Shown here: piece by piece, positions 1 through 6,514 of the stretch
Position numbering within the stretch: position 1 is the first letter of the stretch
Layout: every line of letters starts with the position of its first letter
Assembly: GCA_035547515.1 (NCBI GenBank)
Contig: DASZUS010000034.1
Span: 1-12,215, forward strand
DNA: 12,215 bases
Reading direction: 5' to 3'
Origin: DASZTV01 sp035547515
GTDB lineage: Bacteria; Actinomycetota; Actinomycetes; JAFAQI01
The notes under the pieces: generated by a model
What the model saw: only the letters and a program-made list of their open reading frames with translations
Told to the model about the DNA's origin: nothing
Database searches by the model: none
Position numbers and translations under genes: made by a program

Positions 1-290
1 CCGAAGTCGATGGAGACGATGTCGCCGTCGGCGAGCACCGCCTTCCGCGACGGGATGCCGTGCACGATCTGGTCGTTGACCGAGGTGCAGACCGTCGCGG
101 GGAAGCCGTGGTAGCCGAGGAACGACGAGGTCGCCCCGGCCTTGGCGAGGCACTCGCGCGCGATGTCGTCCAGGTCCGCGGTTGTCATGCCCGGCCGCAC
201 CGCCGCACGCAACGTCTCGAGGGTGGTGCCCACGACGATGCCGGCCTGACGCATCAACGCGATCTCGTCGCGCGACTTGATCTGGATCAC
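1..290 (-). CDS. map: Methionine aminopeptidase, type I (3' end beyond the window)
   Basis: Cytosolic metalloprotease that removes the initiator methionine from nascent proteins. The first 96 residues are visible. Residues 58-80 carry the conserved stretch with LGYHGFPATVCTSVNDQIVH and then GIP; His77 matches the active-site histidine of the family. Asp95 in VSIDF matches the first metal-binding aspartate. The other metal ligands lie past the left edge. I chose the GTG at 290 because a strong GGAGGAGG (300-307) sits 9 nt upstream and the resulting VIQIK start matches actinobacterial homologues. An in-frame ATG at 317 would add nine Arg-rich residues and has no good ribosome binding site. The gene lies 32 nt downstream of adk, the usual order after secY-adk. 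Confidence 0.95.
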   Translation of the reverse strand, partial: MIQIKSRDEIALMRQAGIVVGTTLETLRAAVRPGMTTADLDDIARECLAKAGATSSFLGYHGFPATVCTSVNDQIVHGIPSRKAVLADGDIVSIDF

Positions 291-299
291 CTGGGCGCG

Positions 300-307
300 C
301 CTCCTCC
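300..307 (-). promoter_or_regulatory. Shine-Dalgarno site of map
   Basis: On the minus strand this reads GGAGGAGG, close to a perfect anti-16S match, 9 nt before the GTG at 290. It decides the map start in favour of that GTG over the in-frame ATG at 317, which is preceded only by GTTGG. Confidence 0.8.
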
Positions 308-322
308 AGCGACTCATCCAAC

Positions 323-979
323 CTACCCGCGGGCGAAGGGGCGCAGCGCCGCCGAGGCGCGCTCGGTCACGTCGTCGACGGGACCCATCGCGTCGATCCC
401 GACCAGGATCCCGCGCTCGGCGTAGTAGCCCACCAGCGGCGCAGTCTGCTCGTAGTAGACCTCGAGGCGGTGGCGGATGGTCTCCGGCTTGTCGTCGTCG
501 CGCTGGAACAACTCGCCGCCGCAGTTGTCGCACACGCCCTCTCGAGTGGGCGGGTCGAAGTCGGCGTGCCAGATGTGACCGCACGACCGGCAGGTACGAC
601 GCCCCGAGAGCCTGCGGATGACCTCCTCGTCGTCGACCACCAGCTCGAGGACGACGTCCAGCTTGGTCCCCATGTCGGCGAGGATCTCGTCGAGCTGGCC
701 GGCCTGCGGCACGGTCCGCGGAAAGCCGTCGAGCAGGAAGCCGCGGGCGGTGTCGGGCTCGCCGAGCCGGTCGCGCACCATCGCCACCGTCACCTCGTCA
801 GGGACCAGGTCACCCTTGTCCATGAACTCCTTGGCCTGCTTGCCCAGCGGGGTGCCTTGGCTGACGTTCGCCCGGAAAATGTCCCCAGTCGAGATCTGGG
901 GTACGGCGAGGTGCGCGGCGACGAACTGAGCCTGCGTCCCCTTGCCGGCCCCGGGCGGGCCTACGAGGACCAGTCTCAC
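323..979 (-). CDS. adk: Adenylate kinase with four-cysteine zinc lid
   Basis: Cytosolic enzyme that interconverts ATP + AMP and 2 ADP, keeping adenylate pools balanced. The 218-residue product has the P-loop GPPGAGKGT (7-15), the AMP-binding TGDIFR (31-36) and DGFPRT (84-89), and the catalytic arginine region QRDDDKPETIRHRL (159-172). The lid holds Cys130, Cys133, Cys150 and Cys153 in the C-x2-C-x16-C-x2-C spacing of zinc-binding Gram-positive enzymes, so a structural zinc is expected. The start is a GTG whose first base is the last base of the secY stop (TAGTG), a one-base overlap. It has only a weak AAGG about 12 nt upstream, so translation probably depends on coupling to secY. Length and motifs are normal for the family. 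Confidence 0.97.
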   Translation of the reverse strand: MRLVLVGPPGAGKGTQAQFVAAHLAVPQISTGDIFRANVSQGTPLGKQAKEFMDKGDLVPDEVTVAMVRDRLGEPDTARGFLLDGFPRTVPQAGQLDEILADMGTKLDVVLELVVDDEEVIRRLSGRRTCRSCGHIWHADFDPPTREGVCDNCGGELFQRDDDKPETIRHRLEVYYEQTAPLVGYYAERGILVGIDAMGPVDDVTERASAALRPFARG

Positions 980-2307
980 TAGCGCAGGAAGCCTTCGTAG
1001 TTGCGAAGCATCAACTGGCTCTCGATCTGCTTCGAGGTGTCCAGCCCGACGCCTACGAGGATCAGGATCGACGTACCGCCGAACGGGAACGCCTGGTTGG
1101 CGCCGGCCGCCGAACCGCCCGGCAAGTAGTGCAAGGCCAGGATCGGCAAGACCGCGATCGCGGTGAGGTACAGCGAGCCCGGCAAGGTGATCCGCGACAG
1201 GACGTACTCGAGGTACTCGGCGGTGGGCCGCCCCGGTCTGATGCCGGGGATGAAGCCGCCGTACGTGCGCATGTTGTCGCTGACCTCGACCGGGTTGAAG
1301 GTGATCGCGACGTAGAAGTAGGTGAAGAAGATCGTCAGCAGCGCGTAGGTGATGACGTAGACGTAGTTCGGGTTGTTCGGGTTGAAGTACGTCGTCACGA
1401 AGTTCTCGAAGCCGGTGTTCGACGTCCAGATCTGGCCCAGCAGCTGCGGAAGGTAGAGCAGCGACGAGGAGAAGATCACCGGGATGACGCCGGCCTGGTT
1501 GACCTTCAGCGGGATGTAGGTCGAGGTCCCGCCGTACATCCGCCGGCCGATCATGCGCTTGGCGTACTGGACAGGGATCCGGCGCTGGCCCTGCTCCATG
1601 AACACGATCGCCACGATGATCAGGACACCGATCAGCAGGACGATCGTGAAGGCGGTGGCGCCCTTCTCCTGAAGGATCGCGCTGCCCTGGCTGGGGAAGC
1701 GCGCCGCGATCGAGGTGAAGATCAGCAGCGACATGCCGTTGCCGATGCCGCGGTCGGTGATGAGCTCGCCCAGCCACATGATCACCGCGGTCCCGGCGGT
1801 CATCGCGATGACCAGCGTCACGATGCGGAACACCGATGTCGAGTGCAGCAGCGGGATCTGGTTGCCCGCGCTGTCGGTGCACTGCAGCAGGCGGCCGCTA
1901 CGCGCGAGCGCGACGATGCCGGTGGACTGCAGGATCGCCAGCGCGACCGTGAGGTAGCGGGTGTACTGCGTGATCTTGTTCTGGCCGGCCTGCCCCTGGT
2001 CCTTGAGGCGCTCCAGGCGCGGGATCACGACCACGAGCAGCTGCAGGATGATGCTGCTCGTGATGTAGGGCATGATGCCGAGCGCGAAGACGGTCAGCTG
2101 GAGCAGTGCGCCGCCGCTGAACAGGTTGATCAGCGCGAGCACCGAGCTGTTCTTCTGCAGCTGAAGGCACTCGTGGACGTTGTGGTAGTCAACGCCCGGC
2201 GCGGGCAGCGTCGAGCCGAAGCGGAACAGTGCCAGGATCGCGAGCGTGAACAGCAGCTTGTTGCGCAGGTCCGGCGTACGGAAGGCCCTGCCGAAAGCAG
2301 TAAGCAA
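979..2307 (-). CDS. secY: Protein translocase subunit SecY
   Basis: Central channel subunit of the SecYEG translocon in the cytoplasmic membrane, used for secretion and membrane-protein insertion. The 442-residue product shows ten hydrophobic segments, at about 17-36, 58-95 (plug and TM2), 113-136, 158-182, 188-204, 218-237, 268-290, 315-338, 374-393 and 408-424. Family marks are LFSGGALLQ (62-70), ALGIMPYI (75-82), the cytoplasmic loop PGIRPGRPT (354-362) and the final segment with FGGTSILI...LDTSKQIE. The start is a TTG at 2307, preceded by AGGAGGA 4 nt away; the resulting MLTAFGRAFRTPDLR matches actinobacterial SecY from the first residue. A 46-nt spacer separates it from rplO and there is no terminator-like hairpin in it. 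Confidence 0.98.
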   Translation of the reverse strand: MLTAFGRAFRTPDLRNKLLFTLAILALFRFGSTLPAPGVDYHNVHECLQLQKNSSVLALINLFSGGALLQLTVFALGIMPYITSSIILQLLVVVIPRLERLKDQGQAGQNKITQYTRYLTVALAILQSTGIVALARSGRLLQCTDSAGNQIPLLHSTSVFRIVTLVIAMTAGTAVIMWLGELITDRGIGNGMSLLIFTSIAARFPSQGSAILQEKGATAFTIVLLIGVLIIVAIVFMEQGQRRIPVQYAKRMIGRRMYGGTSTYIPLKVNQAGVIPVIFSSSLLYLPQLLGQIWTSNTGFENFVTTYFNPNNPNYVYVITYALLTIFFTYFYVAITFNPVEVSDNMRTYGGFIPGIRPGRPTAEYLEYVLSRITLPGSLYLTAIAVLPILALHYLPGGSAAGANQAFPFGGTSILILVGVGLDTSKQIESQLMLRNYEGFLR

Positions 2308-2310
2308 GGC

Positions 2311-2317
2311 TCCTCCT
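2311..2317 (-). promoter_or_regulatory. Shine-Dalgarno site of secY, supporting a TTG start
   Basis: The minus strand reads AGGAGGA immediately upstream of the TTG at 2307. No ATG or GTG start near this position would preserve the conserved MLTAF amino terminus, so this site supports TTG initiation. The 4-nt distance after AGGAGG is slightly short. Confidence 0.65.
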
Positions 2318-2353
2318 GGTCTGACTTAGCGGGTCTGGCTGGCGCTGAGCAGG

Positions 2354-2794
2354 TTACAGGGCGGTGGCGGTGCCACCGGCCGCGACGATCTTGTCGCGGG
2401 CCGACTGCGAGAACGCGTGGGCGCGCACGGTCAGTGCCACACCGATCTCACCAGTCCCAAGAACCTTCACCAGCTCACCCTTGCGGACCGCACCACGCGA
2501 CACGAGGATGTCCGGGTCTACCTCGCCGCCGGACGGGAACAGCTCGGCGAGCTTGGAGAGGTTGACGACCTGGTACTCCGTCCGGAACGGGTTCGTGAAG
2601 CCCTTCAGCTTCGGAACCCGCATGTGGAACGGCATCTGCCCGCCCTCGAAAGCCGCGGGCACCTGGTAGCGGGCCTTGGTGCCCTTGGTGCCCCGGCCTG
2701 CGGTCTTGCCCTTGGACCCCTCGCCGCGACCGACGCGGGTCTTCGGCGTGTGTGCCCCGGGTGCGGGGCGCAGGTGATGGACCTTCAGCGTCAT
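2354..2794 (-). CDS. rplO: 50S ribosomal protein L15
   Basis: Late-assembling 23S rRNA-binding protein of the large subunit. The 146-residue product has the Gly/Lys-rich amino-terminal extension typical of L15, with VGRGEGSKGKTAGRGTKG at 21-38, followed by the conserved FEGGQMPFHMRVPKLKGF (49-66). The carboxy-terminal globular part has the usual VLGTGEI...LTVRAHAFSQSA pattern. Its ATG overlaps the rpmD stop by 4 nt (ATGA), so the two are probably translationally coupled. It is the last ribosomal gene before secY, as in most bacterial spc operons. Confidence 0.97.
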   Translation of the reverse strand: MTLKVHHLRPAPGAHTPKTRVGRGEGSKGKTAGRGTKGTKARYQVPAAFEGGQMPFHMRVPKLKGFTNPFRTEYQVVNLSKLAELFPSGGEVDPDILVSRGAVRKGELVKVLGTGEIGVALTVRAHAFSQSARDKIVAAGGTATAL

Positions 2795-2979
2795 CGCGCC
2801 TCGACCTCCTCCACGTTGACGAGGTGGGCGACGGTGCGGACCATGCCCCGAACCTCGGGACGGTCCTCGTGCACCACCACGTCACGAATCCGCTTCAGAC
2901 CCAGCGTGCGCAGGGTCTCGCGCTGGCTGTGCGTGCCGCCGATCGGCGAACGCGTCTGCGTGATCTTCAGGCGGGCCAT
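2791..2979 (-). CDS. rpmD: 50S ribosomal protein L30
   Basis: Small 23S rRNA-binding protein of the large subunit. The product is 62 residues, the usual size, with MARLKITQTRSPIGG at the start, the conserved TLRTLGLKRIRD (24-33) and a GMVRTVAHLVNVEEV end. The start is the ATG that overlaps the rpsE stop by one base (TGATG); longer in-frame readings extend into rpsE and are not credible. Its own stop overlaps the rplO start by 4 nt. Order rpsE-rpmD-rplO is the canonical spc arrangement. Confidence 0.96.
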   Translation of the reverse strand: MARLKITQTRSPIGGTHSQRETLRTLGLKRIRDVVVHEDRPEVRGMVRTVAHLVNVEEVEAR

Positions 2980-3614
2980 CAGCTGGTCGCCCCGGCCTGT
3001 GCCCGCAGCATCGCGGCGGGCGCGACGTCCTCGATCGGCAAACCGCGACGGGCTGCGATCTCCTCCGGACGGTGCAGGCCCTTGAGGGCCGCCACCGTCG
3101 CGTGGACGATGTTGATCGGGTTCGACGAGCCGAGCGACTTCGACAGCACGTCGTGCACGCCGGCGCACTCCAGCACGGCACGCACCGGGCCACCGGCGAT
3201 GACGCCGGTACCGGGCGACGCGGGCTTGAGCAGCACGACCCCCGCCGCGTCCTCGCCCTGGATCGGGTGGGGGATCGAGCCGAGGATGCGCGGCACCTTG
3301 AAGAAGTGCTTCTTGGCCTCTTCGACGCCCTTGGCGATCGCCGCGGGCACCTCCTTGGCCTTCCCGTAGCCGACACCCACCTGGCCGTCGCCGTCGCCGA
3401 CGACTACCAGCGCGGTGAAGGAGAACCGCCGGCCGCCCTTGACCACCTTGGCGACGCGGTTGATCGCCACGACTCGCTCGAGGTACTGCGAGGCTGCGGG
3501 GCCGCCTCGGTCGTTACGGCCGCCGTCGCGGCGATCACGCCGCTCACCGCCGCCGGCGCCACCGCCAGCAGCACCTCCGGCGCCGCCGGGGCCGCGTCGC
3601 TGAGGACCTGGCAT
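2979..3614 (-). CDS. rpsE: 30S ribosomal protein S5
   Basis: Small-subunit protein near the decoding centre and mRNA entry site, important for accuracy and helicase activity. The product has 211 residues against about 167 in E. coli. The excess is an amino-terminal Gly/Arg/Ala-rich extension of about 42 residues. The conserved part begins at YLERVVAINRVAKVVKGGRR. It contains VGYGKAKEVPAAIAKG (about 81-96), the FKVPRI...SIPHPI segment and the second-domain SPGTGVIAGGPVRAVLE. Such extensions are common in actinobacterial S5. The ATG shares one base with the rplR stop (TGATG). Confidence 0.97.
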   Translation of the reverse strand: MPGPQRRGPGGAGGAAGGGAGGGERRDRRDGGRNDRGGPAASQYLERVVAINRVAKVVKGGRRFSFTALVVVGDGDGQVGVGYGKAKEVPAAIAKGVEEAKKHFFKVPRILGSIPHPIQGEDAAGVVLLKPASPGTGVIAGGPVRAVLECAGVHDVLSKSLGSSNPINIVHATVAALKGLHRPEEIAARRGLPIEDVAPAAMLRAQAGATS

Positions 3615-3985
3615 CAGAACTCCAATCCAGCTTCGCGCGCCGCGTCGGCGAGCGCTGCAATCCGGCCGTGGTAACGGTTGCCGCCACGGTCGAAGACGAC
3701 CTTGCCGATTCCCGCGCCGCCGGCGCGTTCGGCTACGAGCTTGCCGACCTGTGCGGCACGGGCCTTCTTGTCACCCGACGCCGTACGGATGCCCTCGTCG
3801 AGGGTCGACGCCGACACCAGGGTACGGCTGGCGGTGTCGTCCACGATCTGGACGTAGATGTGACGAGCGGAGCGCGTCACGACCATGCGCGGACGCGCCG
3901 GCGTACCGCTGACCTTCTTGCGAACCCGAAGGTGACGGCGGCCGCGCGCGGCACGGCGCTGCTCGGAGACTCGAGAGCCACTCAT
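3614..3985 (-). CDS. rplR: 50S ribosomal protein L18
   Basis: Binds 5S rRNA together with L5 and L25-type proteins and places it in the central protuberance. The 123-residue product starts with a basic tail containing RRAARGRRHLRVRKKVSGTP (10-29). It continues with RPRMVVTRSARHIYVQIVDD (31-50) and ends with the conserved VFDRGGNRYHGRIAALADAA (97-116). The ATG overlaps the rplF stop by one base (TAATG). Size and motifs are ordinary. Confidence 0.97.
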   Translation of the reverse strand: MSGSRVSEQRRAARGRRHLRVRKKVSGTPARPRMVVTRSARHIYVQIVDDTASRTLVSASTLDEGIRTASGDKKARAAQVGKLVAERAGGAGIGKVVFDRGGNRYHGRIAALADAAREAGLEF

Positions 3986-4521
3986 TACTTGCCAGCCTTT
4001 CCGGCCTTGCGGCGGATTACCTCGCCGGCGTAGCGCACGCCCTTGCCCTTGTAGGGCTCGGGCTTGCGGATCTTGCGGATGTTCGCGGCGACCTCGCCGA
4101 CCTTCTGCTTGTCGATGCCCGACACGACGAAGCGGGTCGGCGACTCGACGGCGAAGGTGATGCCCTCCGGTGCGGGCACCGGGACCGGGTGGCTGAAGCC
4201 GAGCGCGAACTCGAGGTCCTTGCCCTTGGCCTGGACGCGGTAACCGGTGCCGACGATCTCCAAGGTCTTGGAGAACCCGTCGGTCACGCCGACGACCATG
4301 TTGTTGACCAGCGTGCGGGTCAGCCCGTGGCGCGCCTTGCTGTCGCGCTCGTCGTCGGGGCGCTGCACCAGCAGCGTGCCCTCGGACTGCTCGACGACGA
4401 TCGGCTCGACGATCGTGTGCTTCAGCTCGCCCTTGGGGCCCTTCACGGTGATGTCGCGACCGTTGATCGTGACCTCGACGCCGGAGGGAACGGGAATCGG
4501 AAGTCGTCCGATGCGGCTCAT
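3985..4521 (-). CDS. rplF: 50S ribosomal protein L6
   Basis: Large-subunit protein near the factor-binding site and sarcin-ricin loop, formed of two tandem repeats of one fold. The 178-residue product shows MSRIGRLPIPVPSGVEV at the start, the ITVKGPKGEL strand pair (24-33), GTGYRVQAKGKDLEFALGFS (91-110) and the signature PEPYKGKGVRYAGEVIRRKAGK near the end (154-175). The ATG is preceded by GGGAGG (4528-4533) with a 6-nt spacing, and the gap to rpsH is 12 nt. Length matches the family. Confidence 0.98.
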   Translation of the reverse strand: MSRIGRLPIPVPSGVEVTINGRDITVKGPKGELKHTIVEPIVVEQSEGTLLVQRPDDERDSKARHGLTRTLVNNMVVGVTDGFSKTLEIVGTGYRVQAKGKDLEFALGFSHPVPVPAPEGITFAVESPTRFVVSGIDKQKVGEVAANIRKIRKPEPYKGKGVRYAGEVIRRKAGKAGK

Positions 4522-4533
4522 CTCATGCCTCCC

Positions 4534-4950
4534 TTACCAGACGTAGGCGAGGACTTCCCCGCCTACACCCGACTTGGCGCACTGCCGGTCGGTCCGCAGA
4601 CCACCGCTGGTCGAGATGATCGCCACGCCGAGGCCGCCGAGCACGCGCGGCAGGTTCGTCGCCTTCGCGTAAACCCTCAGCCCGGGCTTGCTGACCCGCT
4701 TGATGCCGGCGATCGAGCGCTCCCGGTTGGGTCCGAACTTGAGCGTCAGCGTGAGCACCTTGGCAGGCGCGTGCTTGGCCGACGGGTCCGGGTCCTGGAC
4801 GCTCCAACCGGCGATGTAACCCTCCTGCTGAAGGATCTCGGCGATGTGCACCTTGATCGAGGAGTGCGGCATCGACACCGTGTCGTGGTACGCCGAGTTG
4901 GCGTTGCGCAGACGAGTCAGCATGTCTGCGATCGGGTCGGTCATGGTCAT
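4534..4950 (-). CDS. rpsH: 30S ribosomal protein S8
   Basis: Primary 16S rRNA-binding protein of the small-subunit platform. In E. coli it is also the translational repressor of the spc operon. The 138-residue product begins MTMTDPIADMLTRLRNANSA and ends with the family signature STSGGLRTD...GVGGEVLAYVW. It is a few residues longer than the E. coli protein, mainly in the loop around QDPDPSAKHAPAK (about 52-64). The ATG at 4950 sits directly behind a run of A residues and has only a weak AGAAAGG upstream; an in-frame ATG two codons later (4944) is the alternative. It is the only ribosomal gene in the window after a long spacer (91 nt) within an operon, see the leader entry. Confidence 0.97.
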   Translation of the reverse strand: MTMTDPIADMLTRLRNANSAYHDTVSMPHSSIKVHIAEILQQEGYIAGWSVQDPDPSAKHAPAKVLTLTLKFGPNRERSIAGIKRVSKPGLRVYAKATNLPRVLGGLGVAIISTSGGLRTDRQCAKSGVGGEVLAYVW

Positions 4951-5041
4951 TTTTTCGCGTGAGCCTTTCTCGCTTCGCTCGAAACGCCCCCGCGAGGGAG
5001 GACAACGCCCGAGCTGGTTCGAGTGAGAAGCATTCGGTTGG
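4951..5041 (-). promoter_or_regulatory. rpsZ-rpsH spacer with possible stem-loop over the rpsH ribosome binding site
   Basis: This is the longest gap inside the spc cluster. On the minus strand CTTCTC and CTCGAA (from 5025-5030 and 5018-5023) can pair with TTCGAG (4978-4983) and GAGAAAG (4965-4971). This forms an interrupted stem, with an internal loop of 1 against 6 nt and one bulged A. The downstream arm contains AGAAAGG, the only Shine-Dalgarno-like stretch before rpsH. A smaller hairpin with a CCC/GGG stem lies inside. Six A residues, including the A of the start codon, abut the coding region. The spacer also holds the tandem-like GAGCGAAGCGAG. Pairing is visible by eye; a regulatory role is inference. 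Confidence 0.35.
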
Positions 5042-5227
5042 TTACCAACTGCTCTTTGTGATGCCGGGGAGCTCCCCGGCGTGGGCCATCTGGCGCACGC
5101 AGATGCGGCAGAGGCCGAACACGCGGTAGACCGCGCGCGAGCGGCCGCAGCGCGAGCAGCGGGTGTAGCCGCGTACCGCGAACTTGGGCTTGCGCGCCGC
5201 CTTCGCCCGCAGTGCCTTGGTTGCCAT
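5042..5227 (-). CDS. rpsZ: 30S ribosomal protein S14, zinc-binding type Z
   Basis: Small-subunit head protein of the short, zinc-containing class. The product has 61 residues, starting MATKALRAKAARKPKFAVRG and ending GELPGITKSSW. Cys24, Cys27, Cys40 and Cys43 form the C-x2-C-x12-C-x2-C zinc site. Actinobacteria often also carry a longer zinc-independent S14 elsewhere, used under zinc starvation; none lies in this window. The gene is 2 nt from rplE on one side and 91 nt from rpsH on the other. Some annotations call this locus rpsN. Confidence 0.97.
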   Translation of the reverse strand: MATKALRAKAARKPKFAVRGYTRCSRCGRSRAVYRVFGLCRICVRQMAHAGELPGITKSSW

Positions 5228-5229
5228 CT

Positions 5230-5799
5230 CTACTGCTCCTTGAACGGGAAGCCGAGAGCGCGCAGCAGGGCACGACCCTCGTCGTCGGTGGGCGCACTCG
5301 TGACCAGCGTGATGTCCATGCCACGCGGCCGGTCGATCGAGTCCGGGTCGATCTCGTGGAACATCGACTGCTCGTTGAGACCGAAGGTGTAGTTGCCGTT
5401 GCCGTCGAGCTTGCGCCCGTCGAGGCCGCGGAAGTCACGGATGCGCGGGAGCGCGACCGAGAGCAGCCGGTCGACGAACTCCCACATCCGGTCGCCGCGA
5501 AGCGTGACGTGCGCGCCGATCGGCATGCCCTCGCGCAGCTTGAACTGGGCGATCGACTTGCGCGCCCGCGCGACTGCCGGACGCTGACCGGTGATCAGGG
5601 TGAGGTCGCGGACCGCGCCCTCGATCAGCTTGCCGTCCTTGGCCGCGTCGCCGACGCCCATGTTGACCTTGACCTTGACCAAGGTGGGCACCTGCATGAC
5701 GTTCGAGTAGCCGAACTGCTCCCGCAGCGACGCGACGATCTCGTCGCGATAGCGCTGCTTGAGCCGGGGCACGGCCCGCTCAACGGTGGTTGCCGTCAT
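5230..5799 (-). CDS. rplE: 50S ribosomal protein L5
   Basis: 5S rRNA-binding protein of the central protuberance that also touches P-site tRNA. The 189-residue product has QRYRDEIVASLREQFGYSNV (15-34), the conserved VNMGVGDAAKD segment, TGQRPAVARARKSIAQFKLR (75-94), GAHVTLRGDRMWEFVDRLL, and the FGLNEQSMFHEIDPD and RGMDITLVTSA blocks. All are standard for the family. The ATG lies 13 nt after the rplX stop, with a GGAG-type ribosome binding site merging into that stop (TGAGGAG). Its end is 2 nt before rpsZ. Confidence 0.97.
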   Translation of the reverse strand: MTATTVERAVPRLKQRYRDEIVASLREQFGYSNVMQVPTLVKVKVNMGVGDAAKDGKLIEGAVRDLTLITGQRPAVARARKSIAQFKLREGMPIGAHVTLRGDRMWEFVDRLLSVALPRIRDFRGLDGRKLDGNGNYTFGLNEQSMFHEIDPDSIDRPRGMDITLVTSAPTDDEGRALLRALGFPFKEQ

Positions 5800-5812
5800 C
5801 TCGTCGTACTCC

Positions 5813-6139
5813 TCAGATGTCCTGGTCGCACTTGCGGCACACCCGGACGCTGCGGCCTTCTTCGTCCTTGCGGTAGCCGATGCGGGTCGGCTTGCCGCAC
5901 TGCGGGCAGACGACCTGCACGTTGCTCACGTGCACCGGCGCCTCCTGGTGGACGATGCCGCCCTCCTGCGCGCCGCGCTGCGTGGTCTGGATCTTGCTGT
6001 GCTTCGTCACGCGGTTGACGCCCTCGACGATGAGCTTCGAGGTCTTCGGCGACGTGACGAGCACCTTGCCCTCGGCTCCGCGGTCCTTGCCGCTCCGCAC
6101 GCGGACGGTGTCGCCCTTCTTCACGAACAGGCCAGCCAT
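5813..6139 (-). CDS. rplX: 50S ribosomal protein L24 with carboxy-terminal zinc ribbon
   Basis: Assembly-initiating 23S rRNA-binding protein near the exit tunnel. The 108-residue product has a KOW-type segment with KKGDTVRVRSGKDRGAEGKV (7-26), VEGVNRVTKHSK (38-49), and the conserved QEAPVHVSNVQVV (65-77). It ends with Cys78, Cys81, Cys101 and Cys104, an intact C-x2-C...C-x2-C ribbon. Some actinobacterial L24 proteins, for example in mycobacteria, have lost these cysteines, so this is the zinc-binding form. The gene is 2 nt from rplN. Confidence 0.97.
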   Translation of the reverse strand: MAGLFVKKGDTVRVRSGKDRGAEGKVLVTSPKTSKLIVEGVNRVTKHSKIQTTQRGAQEGGIVHQEAPVHVSNVQVVCPQCGKPTRIGYRKDEEGRSVRVCRKCDQDI

Positions 6140-6141
6140 GA

Positions 6142-6510
6142 CTACAAGACCTCCGGGGCGAGGGAGATGATCCGCATGAACCGCTTGTCGCGGAGCTCCC
6201 GGCCGACCGGCCCGAAGATGCGGGTGCCACGCGGATCGCCGCCGTCGCGAATCAGCACGGCCGCGTTCTCGTCGAAGCGGATGTACGAGCCGTCGGGGCG
6301 GCGGCGCGACTTCGTCGTACGGACGACGACCGCCTTGACGACGTCGCCCTTCTTCACGCCCGCGCCCGGAAGCGCGTCCTTGACGGTGCCGACGATGATG
6401 TCGCCGATGCCCGCGTAGCGACGGCCGGAGCCGCCGAGCACGCGAATGCAGAGCAGCTCCTTGGCGCCGGTGTTGTCGGCGACGCGGAGACGAGACTCCT
6501 GCTGGATCAT
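6142..6510 (-). CDS. rplN: 50S ribosomal protein L14
   Basis: Universally conserved 23S rRNA-binding protein at the subunit interface, contacting 16S rRNA and L19. The 122-residue product shows MIQQESRLRVADNTGAKELL, the signature GDIIVGTVKDALPG...KKGDVVKAVVVRT, the segment YIRFDENAAVLI, and the end GTRIFGPVGRELRD...IISLAPEVL. Length equals the family norm. It is the first spc gene, yet the gap from rpsQ is only 4 nt, so the S10 and spc clusters appear joined here with no room for a separate promoter between the coding regions. Confidence 0.98.
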   Translation of the reverse strand: MIQQESRLRVADNTGAKELLCIRVLGGSGRRYAGIGDIIVGTVKDALPGAGVKKGDVVKAVVVRTTKSRRRPDGSYIRFDENAAVLIRDGGDPRGTRIFGPVGRELRDKRFMRIISLAPEVL

Positions 6511-6514
6511 CTGC

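Noticed and set aside
291..317. Longer map start at the ATG at 317
   Set aside because: It has no good ribosome binding site and adds an Arg-rich segment absent from relatives as I recall them. The GTG at 290 has GGAGGAGG at 9 nt.
323..1882. A 519-codon minus-strand frame suggesting a fusion protein ending in adenylate kinase
   Set aside because: The first 300 codons are an out-of-frame reading of secY. The kinase part begins at the GTG at 979, and the upstream residues look like frame-shifted Arg/Pro/Asp-rich sequence.
2308..2353. Possible terminator or promoter between rplO and secY
   Set aside because: The 46 nt contain no clear inverted repeat with a T-run and no convincing promoter pair; only the secY ribosome binding site is recognisable.
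1129..2565. Open plus-strand frame of 478 codons opposite secY and rplO
   Set aside because: Same antisense artefact; extremely Asp/Arg/Gln/His-rich with no recognisable domain, lying over SecY with its clear membrane segments.
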